This document shows positions 35,053-44,090 of a DNA stretch of 64,000 bases, piece after piece. The notes below the pieces were generated by a model. The model did no database searches. It saw nothing but the letters and a program-made list of their open reading frames with translations, and was not told the origin of the DNA. Origin of the DNA: Algoriphagus aestuariicola (GTDB lineage: Bacteria > Bacteroidota > Bacteroidia > Cytophagales > Cyclobacteriaceae). The DNA lies in assembly GCF_017254835.1 (NCBI RefSeq), contig NZ_JAFKCW010000003.1, positions 372,001-436,000 on the forward strand, in the 5' to 3' direction. Position 1 is the stretch's first letter. Every line of letters starts with the position of its first letter. The translations under genes were made by a program, and so were the position numbers.

Positions 35053-36093
35053 TTACCGGGAAAAATACTCCAGCAGTCCTTTCTTGATTTTCTTGATCAG
35101 TCCTGGTCCCTCATAAATCATGCCCGAGTACACCTGGACCAAGCTAGCGCCCGCCTCCAGCTTTTCTATTGCATCCTCTGCCGAAAAAATCCCTCCGACG
35201 CCAACGATCGGAAACTCTCCATTGGACTTCTGATGCAGGTAGCGGATGACATCGGTGCTTCTTTTCGCCAACACTTTACCACTTACCCCACCCGCACCAA
35301 TTGCCTCGACCTGCTCTTTCGACGTGGTCAAAACCGAACGGTCTATAGTCGTGTTGGTCGCAATTACCCCAGCGATGCCCGTCTCCCGAACGATCTCCAC
35401 AATATCATCCAGCTGCCCGTTCGTCAGATCTGGTGCTATTTTCAGCAGAATGGGCTTAGGATTGGACTTTTGGTCATTGGCGGATTTAACCGCGCTCAGC
35501 AATTGCTTCAAAGGTTCCTTTTCCTGTAGATCGCGTAGATTCGGCGTATTTGGGGAACTGACATTGACTACAAAGTAGTCGACGTAAGAATGCAAGGCCT
35601 CAAGGCAGAAAAGGTAATCGTCCACCGCATGCTCATTGGGTGTGACCTTGTTTTTGCCGATGTTTCCGCCTACTATGACATCGGACTTTCGTTTTTTCAA
35701 ACGCTCCACGGCCTTGAGCACCCCACCGTTGTTGAAACCCATCCGATTGATCAGGGCATGGTCCTGCGGTAGCCGAAACAGGCGCGGAAGCGGGTTCCCC
35801 TCTTGCGGCTTCGGGGTCAATGTCCCTATCTCAATAAAGCCAAAGCCCAGCATCGCCAATTCGTCAATCAACTTGGCATCTTTGTCTAAGCCAGCGGCCA
35901 GGCCGACGGGGTTCTTGAATTTCAAGCCAAAAACCTCCCGCTCCAATTTTGGATCATTCAGCTCAAAAGTCGCTTTGACAATCGAATCGACGATCGGCAG
36001 ATTGAAAGTCAGGTTGATCAGGTTAAAGGTAGTGTGATGGGCCTTTTCCGGATTTCTGAGAAAAAGAAGCGGCTTGATGAGCGATTTATACAC
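35053..36093 (-). CDS. pyrD: quinone-dependent dihydroorotate dehydrogenase
   Basis: A 346-residue class 2 enzyme that oxidises dihydroorotate to orotate with membrane quinone. The N-terminal amphipathic helices ('[19 protein letters not shown]') are the membrane-docking part that marks class 2. '[10 protein letters not shown]', '[17 protein letters not shown]' with the catalytic Ser, and 'GVIATNTT' are family blocks. The start codon is GTG at 36093, since no ATG fits the family N-terminus. A TAACTTTG -7 element lies 25 bases upstream of it. Confidence 0.96.
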   Translation of the reverse strand: MYKSLIKPLLFLRNPEKAHHTTFNLINLTFNLPIVDSIVKATFELNDPKLEREVFGLKFKNPVGLAAGLDKDAKLIDELAMLGFGFIEIGTLTPKPQEGNPLPRLFRLPQDHALINRMGFNNGGVLKAVERLKKRKSDVIVGGNIGKNKVTPNEHAVDDYLFCLEALHSYVDYFVVNVSSPNTPNLRDLQEKEPLKQLLSAVKSANDQKSNPKPILLKIAPDLTNGQLDDIVEIVRETGIAGVIATNTTIDRSVLTTSKEQVEAIGAGGVSGKVLAKRSTDVIRYLHQKSNGEFPIVGVGGIFSAEDAIEKLEAGASLVQVYSGMIYEGPGLIKKIKKGLLEYFSR

Positions 36094-36118
36094 GGCGGTT
36101 TGGTGGGATTTTGGTTGC

Positions 36119-36126
36119 CAAAGTTA
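36119..36126 (-). promoter_or_regulatory. -7 promoter element for pyrD
   Basis: TAACTTTG on the minus strand, matching TAnnTTTG, 25 bases before the GTG start. Confidence 0.4.
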
Positions 36127-36169
36127 GGAATTGCTCGGAGAAAAACGGGAGGAAAAACCCCGGTTTTGC

Positions 36170-36946
36170 CTATCCGGCAGAGTTGGCTTCCGTGATCAGC
36201 CTCAGCCCTTCCAAGGTAAGGTTAGGGTCGATCTCATCGAAGACTTTCTCCAAAGTCGTGAGTATGGCGGCCAAACCTCCGGTTGCGACGACTTTGAATT
36301 TCAGATTTGCCTCCGTTTCCATCATCTCGATCATCCCCTTGACCAGACCTGTGTAGCCGTACAAAACTCCCGCTTGGATCGCATGGATGGTGTTTTGTCC
36401 CAAAGCCGAAACGGGAAATTTTAGCTCGACTTCCGGAAGTTTGGAAGTATTTGCCACAAGTGCCTTGATGGCAGTTCTTAAGCCAGGGACGATGTTTACC
36501 CCAAGGATTTTGCCTCCCGCATCCACAGCCGTAAAGGTCAGGGCTGTCCCAAAATCCACCACAATCACCGGACTGGTGAACTTTGAAAATGCGGCCATGA
36601 CGTTGCACATCAAGTCAGAGCCAATCTCATTTGGGCGAAGGGACTTCACTGGAAGTTGGGAATAGCTCTTCGCAGTGATCAAGTAGGCCGAGAGCCCAAA
36701 ATAGCTTTTGCAAAACTGCTCGATGATGGCGTTGATCTCCGGAACCACCGAACTGAAGCCAATTTGGGAGATGTCGGAAGCTTGGATTCCATGCTCCAGA
36801 AAATAAAGCGGAACCTTCTTGCCGAGCTGGGAAATCAACCTAGGCGCGTGCGTCTCCAGTCGGAACTGATTAGTCCATTTTCCGGCTTTTTGATCATACA
36901 GCGCAAATACAACGTTCGAGTTGCCGGCGTCAATGGCTAAAAACAT
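36170..36946 (-). CDS. coaX: type III pantothenate kinase
   Basis: A 258-residue ASKHA-fold kinase making 4'-phosphopantothenate, the first step of CoA synthesis. The phosphate-1 motif is 'IDAGNSNVVFALYD' at the N-terminus. The phosphate-2 motif 'VVDFGTALTF' near 115 and 'NTIHAIQAGVLYGYTGLV' near 185 complete the CoaX pattern. The central 'RPNEIGSDLMCNVMAA' holds the pantothenate-site residues. It is transcribed alone, divergent from the GNAT gene, with TACTTTTG on the minus strand 33 bases upstream. Confidence 0.94.
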   Translation of the reverse strand: MFLAIDAGNSNVVFALYDQKAGKWTNQFRLETHAPRLISQLGKKVPLYFLEHGIQASDISQIGFSSVVPEINAIIEQFCKSYFGLSAYLITAKSYSQLPVKSLRPNEIGSDLMCNVMAAFSKFTSPVIVVDFGTALTFTAVDAGGKILGVNIVPGLRTAIKALVANTSKLPEVELKFPVSALGQNTIHAIQAGVLYGYTGLVKGMIEMMETEANLKFKVVATGGLAAILTTLEKVFDEIDPNLTLEGLRLITEANSAG

Positions 36947-36979
36947 TCTTTCTCAGGTTTTGACTAATTTAGGCCTTCA

Positions 36980-36987
36980 CAAAAGTA
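36980..36987 (-). promoter_or_regulatory. -7 promoter element for coaX
   Basis: TACTTTTG on the minus strand matches TAnnTTTG and lies 33 bases before the coaX start. No -33 partner is obvious. Confidence 0.35.
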
Positions 36988-37016
36988 AATACCAAATCTA
37001 GACTCCCATTCTGAAT

Positions 37017-37496
37017 ATGTATTCTCTCCGCGAAGGCAAGATTGAAGACCTGCCCCGAGTACTCGAACTGATCAAAGAACTCGCCCTATATGAAAAAGCT
37101 CCCGAGCAGGTGACCAACACTTTGGAAATGATGAAGGCCGACGGATTTGGGACAAATCCGGTTTATGGACTTTTTGTCTGCGAGAAGCACAACTCAGCCG
37201 AAATCATCGGAATCGCCATCTACTACTACCGCTATAGCACTTGGAAGGGCAAGCGCCTGTACCTCGAAGATATAGTAGTCACGGAGTCAGAGCGGGGAAA
37301 TGGCGCCGGAAAACTACTTTTTGACCGGGTGATGGCTAAGTCACTCGAGGCAGGCTGCACAGGGATGATGTGGCAGGTGCTAGATTGGAATGAACCCGCG
37401 ATCAATTTCTACAAAAAATACGGCGCCGCGCTTGAAGCAGGCTGGCTCAATGCCCATTTGCAGGATTATGAGATTAAAAAATTGCTGGGTGCCTAA
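37017..37496 (+). CDS. GNAT-family N-acetyltransferase (diamine acetyltransferase-like)
   Basis: A 159-residue GNAT enzyme. The acetyl-CoA pyrophosphate loop is 'SERGNGAGKLL' (about 97-107). The preceding strand 'LYLEDIVVT' and the later 'VLDWNEPAINFYKKYGA' match the spermidine/spermine acetyltransferase (SSAT)-like group widespread in bacteria. The N-terminal 'REGKIEDLPRVLELIKELALYE' is also typical. Bacterial members acetylate diamines or other small amines. The substrate is not determined by these motifs. Confidence 0.88.
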   Translation: MYSLREGKIEDLPRVLELIKELALYEKAPEQVTNTLEMMKADGFGTNPVYGLFVCEKHNSAEIIGIAIYYYRYSTWKGKRLYLEDIVVTESERGNGAGKLLFDRVMAKSLEAGCTGMMWQVLDWNEPAINFYKKYGAALEAGWLNAHLQDYEIKKLLGA

Positions 37497-37543
37497 AGTC
37501 CGGTGACCGATGCTTTCGACATCAGGCATCCGACATAATCCCC

Positions 37544-37551
37544 TACCTTTG
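37544..37551 (+). promoter_or_regulatory. -7 promoter element giving a near-leaderless rluA-family transcript
   Basis: TACCTTTG matches TAnnTTTG and ends only 9 bases before the ATG at 37561. Transcription starting about 5-8 bases after the element would leave almost no 5' leader. Confidence 0.45.
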
Positions 37552-37560
37552 TGATTCATT

Positions 37561-38295
37561 ATGAGAAAGAAGCCATTTACCGTTGTCTATGAAGACAACC
37601 ACCTCCTGATCGTCAACAAGGCGGCAGGGATATTGGTCCAAGGGGATAAGACCGGAGACAAAACCCTGACCGACTATTGCAAGGAATATATCGCCGAGAA
37701 GTACAACAAGCCCGGAGATGTCTTCCTCCATCCCGTCCATCGCTTGGACCGTCCTGTGAGTGGGCTGGTGGCTTTTGCACGCACTTCAAAAGGTCTGGAG
37801 CGCATGATGGAGCTTTTTCGCAAGCGGGATATCCACAAGGTCTATTGGGCGATTGTCAAAAGAAAGCCGAGAGAAGAGCAAGGCAAACTCACACACTATT
37901 TGACGAAAGACGAAGCTAGAAACGTAGTCACAGCACACGAGCGTGAAGTACCCGGATCACAAAAGGCAGAGCTGAATTACAAAACACTCGGCTACATGAA
38001 CGACCACTGGCTGCTGGAAGTCCGTCCGATCTCTGGCCGTCCCCACCAGATCCGTGTCCAGCTCGCTTCCATGGGCTGTCCGATTCGCGGGGATGTGAAG
38101 TATGGCTTTGCTAAGCCTAACCCTGACGCCAGCATCAACCTGCATGCCTTCCACTTGATCTTTGTCCATCCGGTAAGAAAGGAAAAGCTCTACATGCGCG
38201 CAGCCCTGCCCGAGACGGAGTTTTGGGAGCAGTTTCTGGAGTTTGAGGAAGTCAAAGCCAAAGACCAACATTTGGACAACACATTTTCTGGGTAA
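37561..38295 (+). CDS. RluA-family pseudouridine synthase
   Basis: A 244-residue RNA pseudouridine synthase. The catalytic Asp lies in 'HPVHRLDRPVSGL' near residue 63, and 'SGRPHQIRVQLASMGCPIRGD' is the second conserved block. There is no N-terminal S4 domain, so it belongs to the short RluA branch. The RNA target (rRNA or tRNA position) cannot be told from the sequence. The start ATG is strongly placed by the -7 element 9 bases upstream. Confidence 0.93.
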   Translation: MRKKPFTVVYEDNHLLIVNKAAGILVQGDKTGDKTLTDYCKEYIAEKYNKPGDVFLHPVHRLDRPVSGLVAFARTSKGLERMMELFRKRDIHKVYWAIVKRKPREEQGKLTHYLTKDEARNVVTAHEREVPGSQKAELNYKTLGYMNDHWLLEVRPISGRPHQIRVQLASMGCPIRGDVKYGFAKPNPDASINLHAFHLIFVHPVRKEKLYMRAALPETEFWEQFLEFEEVKAKDQHLDNTFSG

Positions 38296-38361
38296 AGTCT
38301 TTATTTCGGGAATAGAGCCTTACCCCCGACATCCAAACATCGAATCCCAGCTCATTTTGCA

Positions 38362-38877
38362 ATGTCACCTTACCAAGCCTTGAAAAATTTCCTTATCCTT
38401 CTCTTCTTGGTCCTCGCTCTTGCTGGCTGCACTTCCCAAAACCAGCCCAAGACCATCTACATAGTCCGGCATGCGGAGAAACAACTCGAAGGGAGTGATC
38501 CGGAGCTGTTGTATGTGGGCGGAGTGAGGGCGACAAAGCTTGCCCAAATTCTTGAGGACAAAGAAATCCAGCACGTCTTCTCCACGGACTACAAGCGTAC
38601 ACGCCTCACCGTGGAGCCAACTGCCCGCGCCTCCGGAGTCTCGATCCAATCCTACGATCCAGGCAACCACGATCAACTGGTGGAGAATCTCAGAAGCCTG
38701 GAAGGCAATGCACTCGTAGTAGGCCACAGCAATACCGTCAGCCAGTTGGCCAACTATTTCGTAGGGGAAGGAGAGAAGTTTCCGGACCTGACAGATCTGG
38801 AATATGAATACATCTATATCGTCACACTAGAGCCCAACTCCTCCTCGGTAGTCCGAAAAGTTTACAAGGATTTTTAG
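38362..38877 (+). CDS. lipoprotein-anchored histidine phosphatase (SixA/phosphoglycerate-mutase family)
   Basis: A 171-residue member of the histidine phosphatase superfamily. The N-terminus ends in a lipobox 'LALAGC' (Cys23), so the enzyme should be anchored in the envelope. The nucleophile His37 is in 'IVRHAEKQ' and the second catalytic His in 'ALVVGHSNTVSQL'. 'TDYKRTRLTVEP' provides the binding Arg. Most SixA proteins are cytoplasmic, so an exported form would act on periplasmic phosphate esters. The substrate is unknown. Confidence 0.87.
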   Translation: MSPYQALKNFLILLFLVLALAGCTSQNQPKTIYIVRHAEKQLEGSDPELLYVGGVRATKLAQILEDKEIQHVFSTDYKRTRLTVEPTARASGVSIQSYDPGNHDQLVENLRSLEGNALVVGHSNTVSQLANYFVGEGEKFPDLTDLEYEYIYIVTLEPNSSSVVRKVYKDF

Positions 38878-38936
38878 ACCGATCATTCCAATGATGATCC
38901 AATTCCTCTATCTTGAAAGGACTTTTAGACGGAAAA

Positions 38937-40505
38937 ATGGATCGAAACGAAAACCTGGAGCAACTCAAAAACTCCGAAAAAATCTGGGACATAGCCGTGA
39001 TTGGCGGAGGTTCTTCAGGATTGGGAGTTGCCCTCGACGCGGTTTCAAGAGGACTTTCAGTTGCACTTTTCGAAAAAGCGGATTTTGCCAAAGGCACCTC
39101 CAGCAGGAGTACCAAATTGCTCCACGGCGGAGTGCGCTACCTAGCCCAGGGAGATGTCATTCTGGTACTTGAGGCGCTTCGTGAGCGGGGAAGATTGCTA
39201 AAAAACGCACCTCATCTTACCAGAAACCAAGCCTTTATCATCCCGGTGTACACGCTTTGGGATCGGGTGCAGTTCAGCGCGGGGCTGAAGATGTACGACT
39301 ACATGGCCGCAAACTTGAGCCTTGGACCCTCGCGATACATTTCCAAGGAAGAGACCATCCAAAGAATGCCCGGGATACAGGCCAAAGGACTGTTTGGCGG
39401 AATAGTCTATCACGACGGGCAATTTGACGACGCGAGGTTAGCACTATCTATCGCCCAGACCGCTGACCATGCCGGCGCCTGCATCCTGAACTACACCAAG
39501 GTAACAGCACTCAAGAAGTCCGAAGCGGGAAAAATCTCGGGACTTGAGGTCGAGGATCTTTTGTCCAAAAAACGCTACGGCATCCAAGCCCGCATGGTGG
39601 TCAACGCCACCGGGGTGTTTGCCGACAAAATTCTCCAAATGGACAATCCCGATGCCCCAAAAACCATCCAGCCCAGTCAGGGTATCCACTTGGTTTTGGA
39701 TCGGGACTTTTTGGGGGGGGATGATGCACTCATGATTCCAAAGACTCGCGATGGACGTGTGCTTTTCGCAGTTCCTTGGCATGGAAAACTCGTAGTGGGA
39801 ACTACAGATACCCTTCGGGAAAAGGCGAAGTTGGAGCCGGAAGCCTTGCAGAAAGAAATCGACTTTGTGCTGGAAACAGCCTCAGGGTACCTCAAGCGAA
39901 AGCCAACTCGCTCAGACGTGAAAGCGGTATTCGCCGGGCTGAGGCCACTGGCGCGGCCAAAAGAAGGCAGTACGAAAACCAAAGAAATCTCCCGTTCCCA
40001 CAAGGTCATCGTTTCAGAGAGTGGCCTAGTGTCACTCACAGGAGGCAAATGGACCACATTTCGCAAGATGGGAGAAGATACCTTGGAGTATTTTCCCCAA
40101 GTCACTGGCATAAAAATGGCCCGCTCCACCTCCAAGGATATCTTGCTACATGGATTTACCAAAGCTATACCCGACGGACACTGGGGCACCTATGGTTCGG
40201 ATGCTGCTTTGATCAAAGATTTGGCAAAAAAGGACCCTGCGCTTGCCGAAAAGATACACCCCGCATTTCCAAACATCATGGCGGAGGTGGTATGGGCAGT
40301 CCGCAATGAGATGGCCGTCAAAGTGGAAGATATACTTTCCCGAAGAATCCGAATGCTCATCCTAGATGCACAAGCGGCCTTGGATTCTGCCAAAAAAGTG
40401 GCAAGCCTAATGGCTTCTGAACTGGAAAAGGACTCGGTATGGATAGAAAAAGAACTGGCTGACTTTCAGCTCACCGGTAAAAAGTACCTGATCAGACCTG
40501 GATAA
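38937..40505 (+). CDS. glpD: glycerol-3-phosphate dehydrogenase (aerobic, FAD)
   Basis: A 522-residue FAD enzyme oxidising glycerol-3-phosphate to DHAP at the inner membrane. The dinucleotide motif '[10 protein letters not shown]' and the GlpD signature '[16 protein letters not shown]' are intact. ATG 38937 is chosen over a TTG at 38913. The C-terminal half contains the usual capping domain ending before '[14 protein letters not shown]'. It heads the glpD-glpK-glpF operon for glycerol uptake, phosphorylation and oxidation. No glpR-type regulator is adjacent. Confidence 0.96.
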   Translation: MDRNENLEQLKNSEKIWDIAVIGGGSSGLGVALDAVSRGLSVALFEKADFAKGTSSRSTKLLHGGVRYLAQGDVILVLEALRERGRLLKNAPHLTRNQAFIIPVYTLWDRVQFSAGLKMYDYMAANLSLGPSRYISKEETIQRMPGIQAKGLFGGIVYHDGQFDDARLALSIAQTADHAGACILNYTKVTALKKSEAGKISGLEVEDLLSKKRYGIQARMVVNATGVFADKILQMDNPDAPKTIQPSQGIHLVLDRDFLGGDDALMIPKTRDGRVLFAVPWHGKLVVGTTDTLREKAKLEPEALQKEIDFVLETASGYLKRKPTRSDVKAVFAGLRPLARPKEGSTKTKEISRSHKVIVSESGLVSLTGGKWTTFRKMGEDTLEYFPQVTGIKMARSTSKDILLHGFTKAIPDGHWGTYGSDAALIKDLAKKDPALAEKIHPAFPNIMAEVVWAVRNEMAVKVEDILSRRIRMLILDAQAALDSAKKVASLMASELEKDSVWIEKELADFQLTGKKYLIRPG

Positions 40506-40554
40506 AATGAGGGCGAGCACAAGTCCGTTTTTGTTTACAATCAAACCCAGAAAA

Positions 40555-42054
40555 ATGACCCAAAACAAACCTTACCTCATGGCCTTGGACCAAGGAACAA
40601 CAAGCTCCAGAGCCATAATTTTTGACAAAAAAGGCCAGATTGTTTCCGTTGCCCAAAAAGAGTTCAAGCAATTTTTCCCGAAGCAGGGCTGGGTAGAGCA
40701 TGACGCCAATGAGATCTGGACGAGCCAGTCCTCCGTGATGATCGAAGCGCTGGTCAACCAAGACATCCGGGCAGACCAGATCGCCGCCATCGGCATCACC
40801 AATCAACGCGAGACCACCATCGTTTGGAACAGGAAGACCGGAAAGCCGATCCACAAGGCAATTGTATGGCAGGATAGACGCACGGCCGCATTTTGCAATG
40901 AATTGAAAGAGAAAGGACTTGCGGAAAAAATAGCCTCAAAGACAGGCCTGGTCATCGACGCGTACTTTTCCGCCACCAAAGTGCGATGGATCTTGGAAAA
41001 CGTAAAAGGTGCCAAAGCGCAGGCGGAGGCGGGTGAACTCGCCTTTGGAACCGTGGATTCCTGGCTGATCTGGAAACTCAGCACCGGACGAGCCCACCTG
41101 ACCGACATCACCAACGCCAGCCGAACCATGCTCTTCAACATCCATACCCAGAAATGGGACGAGGAGCTTTTGGAACTTTTCGAAATACCTATGTCCATGC
41201 TTCCCGAAGTAAGGTCTTGCAGCGAGATCTTCTGTGAAACCACTGGAGATGTATTGAGTGTAAAAATCCCCATTTCGGGCGTGGCGGGGGATCAACAAGC
41301 AGCCCTTTTTGGCCAGCTCTGTACCGAGCCGGGTATGGCCAAAACGACCTACGGCACTGGTTGTTTCTTGGTGATGAACACGGGAAAAGAGGCCGTGCGC
41401 TCCCTAAACCAACTATTGACTACCGTAGCTTGGAAGGTCGGGGACGAAATCAACTATGCGCTCGAAGGCTCGGTTTTCATCGGTGGAGCCGCCGTACAGT
41501 GGCTTCGCGACGGACTGGAGCTTTTCGAAAAAGCCTCTGACACTGAGAGTCTGGCGACTAGCCTGGATGACAACGATAAGGTATATTTTGTGCCTGCGTT
41601 GTCTGGTTTGGGAGCGCCACATTGGGATCAGAACGCAAGGGGGGCGTTTTTCGGGATCACACGAGGAACGACTATCGCCCATATGACCCGGGCAGCACTG
41701 GAGGCGATCGCTTATCAAGTTTACGATGTGCTTAAAGCCATGGAAAAAGATTGCGGACAACCGACCCAAGAGCTCCGGGTGGATGGCGGTGCCACAGCAA
41801 ACAACTTCCTGATGCAATTTCAGGCGGATCTGCTTGGCTGTGAAATCAAACGCCCAAAAATCATTGAAACCACCGCAATTGGAGCAGCTTTTTTTGCAGG
41901 CTTGGCAGTCGGGTTTTGGGAAAGCAGAGAAGAACTTCAGGCACTTTGGACTGCGGACCGAAGCTTTGATCCAAACATGAAAGCCGAAAAGCGGGAAGAA
42001 CTGATCCACTTTTGGCACAAAGCAGTCGAACGCTCCAAACATTGGGTAGATTGA
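40555..42054 (+). CDS. glpK: glycerol kinase
   Basis: A 499-residue FGGY kinase phosphorylating glycerol to sn-glycerol-3-phosphate. The N-terminal phosphate motif is '[14 protein letters not shown]', the substrate block is '[17 protein letters not shown]', and '[14 protein letters not shown]' and '[19 protein letters not shown]' are FGGY signatures. ATG 40555 fits the family start. An in-frame ATG at 40507 would add 16 unrelated residues. It lies 49 bases after glpD and 58 bases before glpF. Confidence 0.97.
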   Translation: MTQNKPYLMALDQGTTSSRAIIFDKKGQIVSVAQKEFKQFFPKQGWVEHDANEIWTSQSSVMIEALVNQDIRADQIAAIGITNQRETTIVWNRKTGKPIHKAIVWQDRRTAAFCNELKEKGLAEKIASKTGLVIDAYFSATKVRWILENVKGAKAQAEAGELAFGTVDSWLIWKLSTGRAHLTDITNASRTMLFNIHTQKWDEELLELFEIPMSMLPEVRSCSEIFCETTGDVLSVKIPISGVAGDQQAALFGQLCTEPGMAKTTYGTGCFLVMNTGKEAVRSLNQLLTTVAWKVGDEINYALEGSVFIGGAAVQWLRDGLELFEKASDTESLATSLDDNDKVYFVPALSGLGAPHWDQNARGAFFGITRGTTIAHMTRAALEAIAYQVYDVLKAMEKDCGQPTQELRVDGGATANNFLMQFQADLLGCEIKRPKIIETTAIGAAFFAGLAVGFWESREELQALWTADRSFDPNMKAEKREELIHFWHKAVERSKHWVD

Positions 42055-42112
42055 AATACTAACCCATCAAAAACATTCAAAACAGGAAAACCAAAGACAC
42101 AGAAATAGCAGT

Positions 42113-42847
42113 ATGAATCCCTATATAGCAGAATTTATAGGCACGGGAGTCCTCCTTTTGCTGGGCTCGGGCGTGGTCGCCAACGTCATTTTGCCACAGA
42201 CCAAAGGAAACGGAGGTGGATTGATCGCCATTACCACCGCTTGGGCTTTGGCAGTATTTTGCGGCGTCGTTGTCGCGGGACCATACAGCGGCGCGCACCT
42301 CAATCCTGCCGTGACGGTTGGGCTTGGGATTGCAGGCAAATTCGACTGGGCCTTGGCTCCAGGCTACATTCTTGCGCAGATTGGGGGTGCCATGCTTGGT
42401 TCATTTTTGGCCTGGCTGATGTACCGAGAGCATTTTGACCTCGCTACGGAGCCAGGCCTAAAACGAGCACCATTCTGCACCGACCCGGCGATCAGGAATT
42501 TTAACACCAGCGTGATATCCGAAGTGCTCGGAACCTTTGTGTTGATCTTTGTGATCTTGTACATCGCTCCTGCCAAGATGGAAGACGCTTCCGGAACTCC
42601 AATCGGCTTGGGCTCTGTCGGCGCGCTGCCAGTGGCATTTTTGGTTTGGGTGATAGGCTTGGCACTTGGAGGCACTACGGGCTATGCGATCAATCCAGCC
42701 CGGGACCTTGGTCCGAGAATTATGCATCAGATTTTACCGATCAAAGGAAAGGGAACTTCTGACTGGGGATATGCTTGGGTACCGATCGTAGGCCCGATCA
42801 TCGGATGCGCGCTGGCAGCCGGATTGTTTTTGGCGGTGGGGAGCTGA
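42113..42847 (+). CDS. glpF: glycerol facilitator, aquaglyceroporin
   Basis: A 244-residue MIP-family channel with six transmembrane helices. The two half-helix motifs are 'GAHLNPAVTVGL' and 'YAINPARDLGPR'. The Asp after the second NPAR is the mark of glycerol-conducting GlpF rather than a strict water channel. It is the last gene of the glp operon and is followed by a terminator. It brings glycerol in by diffusion, and GlpK traps it. Confidence 0.95.
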   Translation: MNPYIAEFIGTGVLLLLGSGVVANVILPQTKGNGGGLIAITTAWALAVFCGVVVAGPYSGAHLNPAVTVGLGIAGKFDWALAPGYILAQIGGAMLGSFLAWLMYREHFDLATEPGLKRAPFCTDPAIRNFNTSVISEVLGTFVLIFVILYIAPAKMEDASGTPIGLGSVGALPVAFLVWVIGLALGGTTGYAINPARDLGPRIMHQILPIKGKGTSDWGYAWVPIVGPIIGCALAAGLFLAVGS

Positions 42848-42889
42848 AAGATCAAACTTCCAAGAGCCGTTTTACAGGCACCGAATTAA

Positions 42890-42916
42890 AAAGCCCCGAA
42901 TTGAATCCGGGGCTTT
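42890..42916. terminator. bidirectional terminator between glpF and ddl
   Basis: A 9-bp stem AAAGCCCCG/CGGGGCTTT with an A-rich 5' flank, giving a T5 run on the minus strand. It serves the convergent glpF and ddl genes. Confidence 0.8.
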
Positions 42917-42945
42917 CTTGTTTCATTTCACGTTAACCTTCGTAC

Positions 42946-43932
42946 TTAAGAGAACATCTCCTCGATCAGATCTGAATAAAATTCCTTCACCTCCATCCCA
43001 GCCGCCCTTACCTGCTGGGAGATTAGACTGGTCTCGGTTTGCCCTGGTACGGTGTTGATCTCAATGAAATAGAAGTTTCCTGTTTGTTGTTGAAGAAAAT
43101 AATCGACACGCACCGCTCCTTTGCAGTTTAGCTTTTCATAAACTTGGGTCACAATCCTGCCGACGCGCTCGACCTCTTCGGGACTCATCCGTCCGGGAGT
43201 GATCTCTTCAGTCACTCCGGGAACATACTTCGCTTCGTAGTCAAAAAATTCTTTGCTGCTTACGATTTCCGTAGCCGGAAGGACGGTGATTTTTCCTTTC
43301 CCTTTGAAGACTCCGATCGAAAACTCCCTTCCGGAGACAAACTCTTCCACCAACACCTGACTGTCTTCAGCAAAGGCTTTCGCCAAAGCCTCCGGTAGTT
43401 CTTCCCAAGTTTTCACCTTACTCATGCCTATCGAGCTGCCGCCGTTGTTGGGTTTGATAAAAAGGGGCAGCGTCAGTTCTGCGTGAATTCTCTGGGCATT
43501 TTCTCCGATGTCTTCAAAGAGCTGGATAGACTTGGCAACATTCAGCTCGGGAATGTCCTGCACGATGGCCTTGGTATAGCCCTTGTTCATAGTGATCGCC
43601 GATGTCAACTGATCACAGGTGGTATACGGAATCCCGAGCATATCGAAGTAACCAGCAAGCTTTCCATCTTCTCCGGGAGAGCCATGGAGAATATTAAACA
43701 CTCCGTCAAAAGTGATCTTTTCATCTCCAAGACTGATACTGAAGTCGTTCAGATTGACCGGGATCTTTTCCCCGCCGGAGTTCAAATAATGCCAATCCCC
43801 AGGATAGACGAAGATTTTGTAAACTTCATACTTCTCGCGATCGATGGTCTTTTCGACCACCGCGGCGCTTTTCAGCGAGATCACGGACTCACCGGTAAAA
43901 CCCCCAGTCACCAGGGCAATTGTTTTCTTCAT
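42946..43932 (-). CDS. ddl: D-alanine--D-alanine ligase
   Basis: A 328-residue ATP-grasp ligase forming D-Ala-D-Ala for peptidoglycan. 'FNILHGSPGEDGKLAGYFDMLG' is the N-terminal signature, 'PLFIKPNNGGSSIGMSKV' the ATP-grasp loop and 'FIEINTVPGQTETS' the metal-binding end. Length matches the short bacterial Ddl. It is transcribed alone, divergent from the DPP IV gene, away from the mur/fts cluster where ddl lies in many bacteria. Confidence 0.95.
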   Translation of the reverse strand: MKKTIALVTGGFTGESVISLKSAAVVEKTIDREKYEVYKIFVYPGDWHYLNSGGEKIPVNLNDFSISLGDEKITFDGVFNILHGSPGEDGKLAGYFDMLGIPYTTCDQLTSAITMNKGYTKAIVQDIPELNVAKSIQLFEDIGENAQRIHAELTLPLFIKPNNGGSSIGMSKVKTWEELPEALAKAFAEDSQVLVEEFVSGREFSIGVFKGKGKITVLPATEIVSSKEFFDYEAKYVPGVTEEITPGRMSPEEVERVGRIVTQVYEKLNCKGAVRVDYFLQQQTGNFYFIEINTVPGQTETSLISQQVRAAGMEVKEFYSDLIEEMFS

Positions 43933-44090
43933 GGCAGGAAAAATTTCTACTGCGAAATAGGCTATTTTCTCCTAAGCCTCCAAGTGTCGGCCAAAAACCC
44001 TCCATGGCTTTCAAAACATTGGAGGGTTCAAGTTGGGCTGCCTATATTCGCCGATTGAAATTGATATGTCATACCCAAATAAGTGATCGA

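Noticed and set aside
43920-44090. N-terminal extension of the DPP IV gene to 43920.
   Set aside because: It would overlap the divergent ddl start and place 57 residues before a normal signal peptide. ATG 44091 fits.
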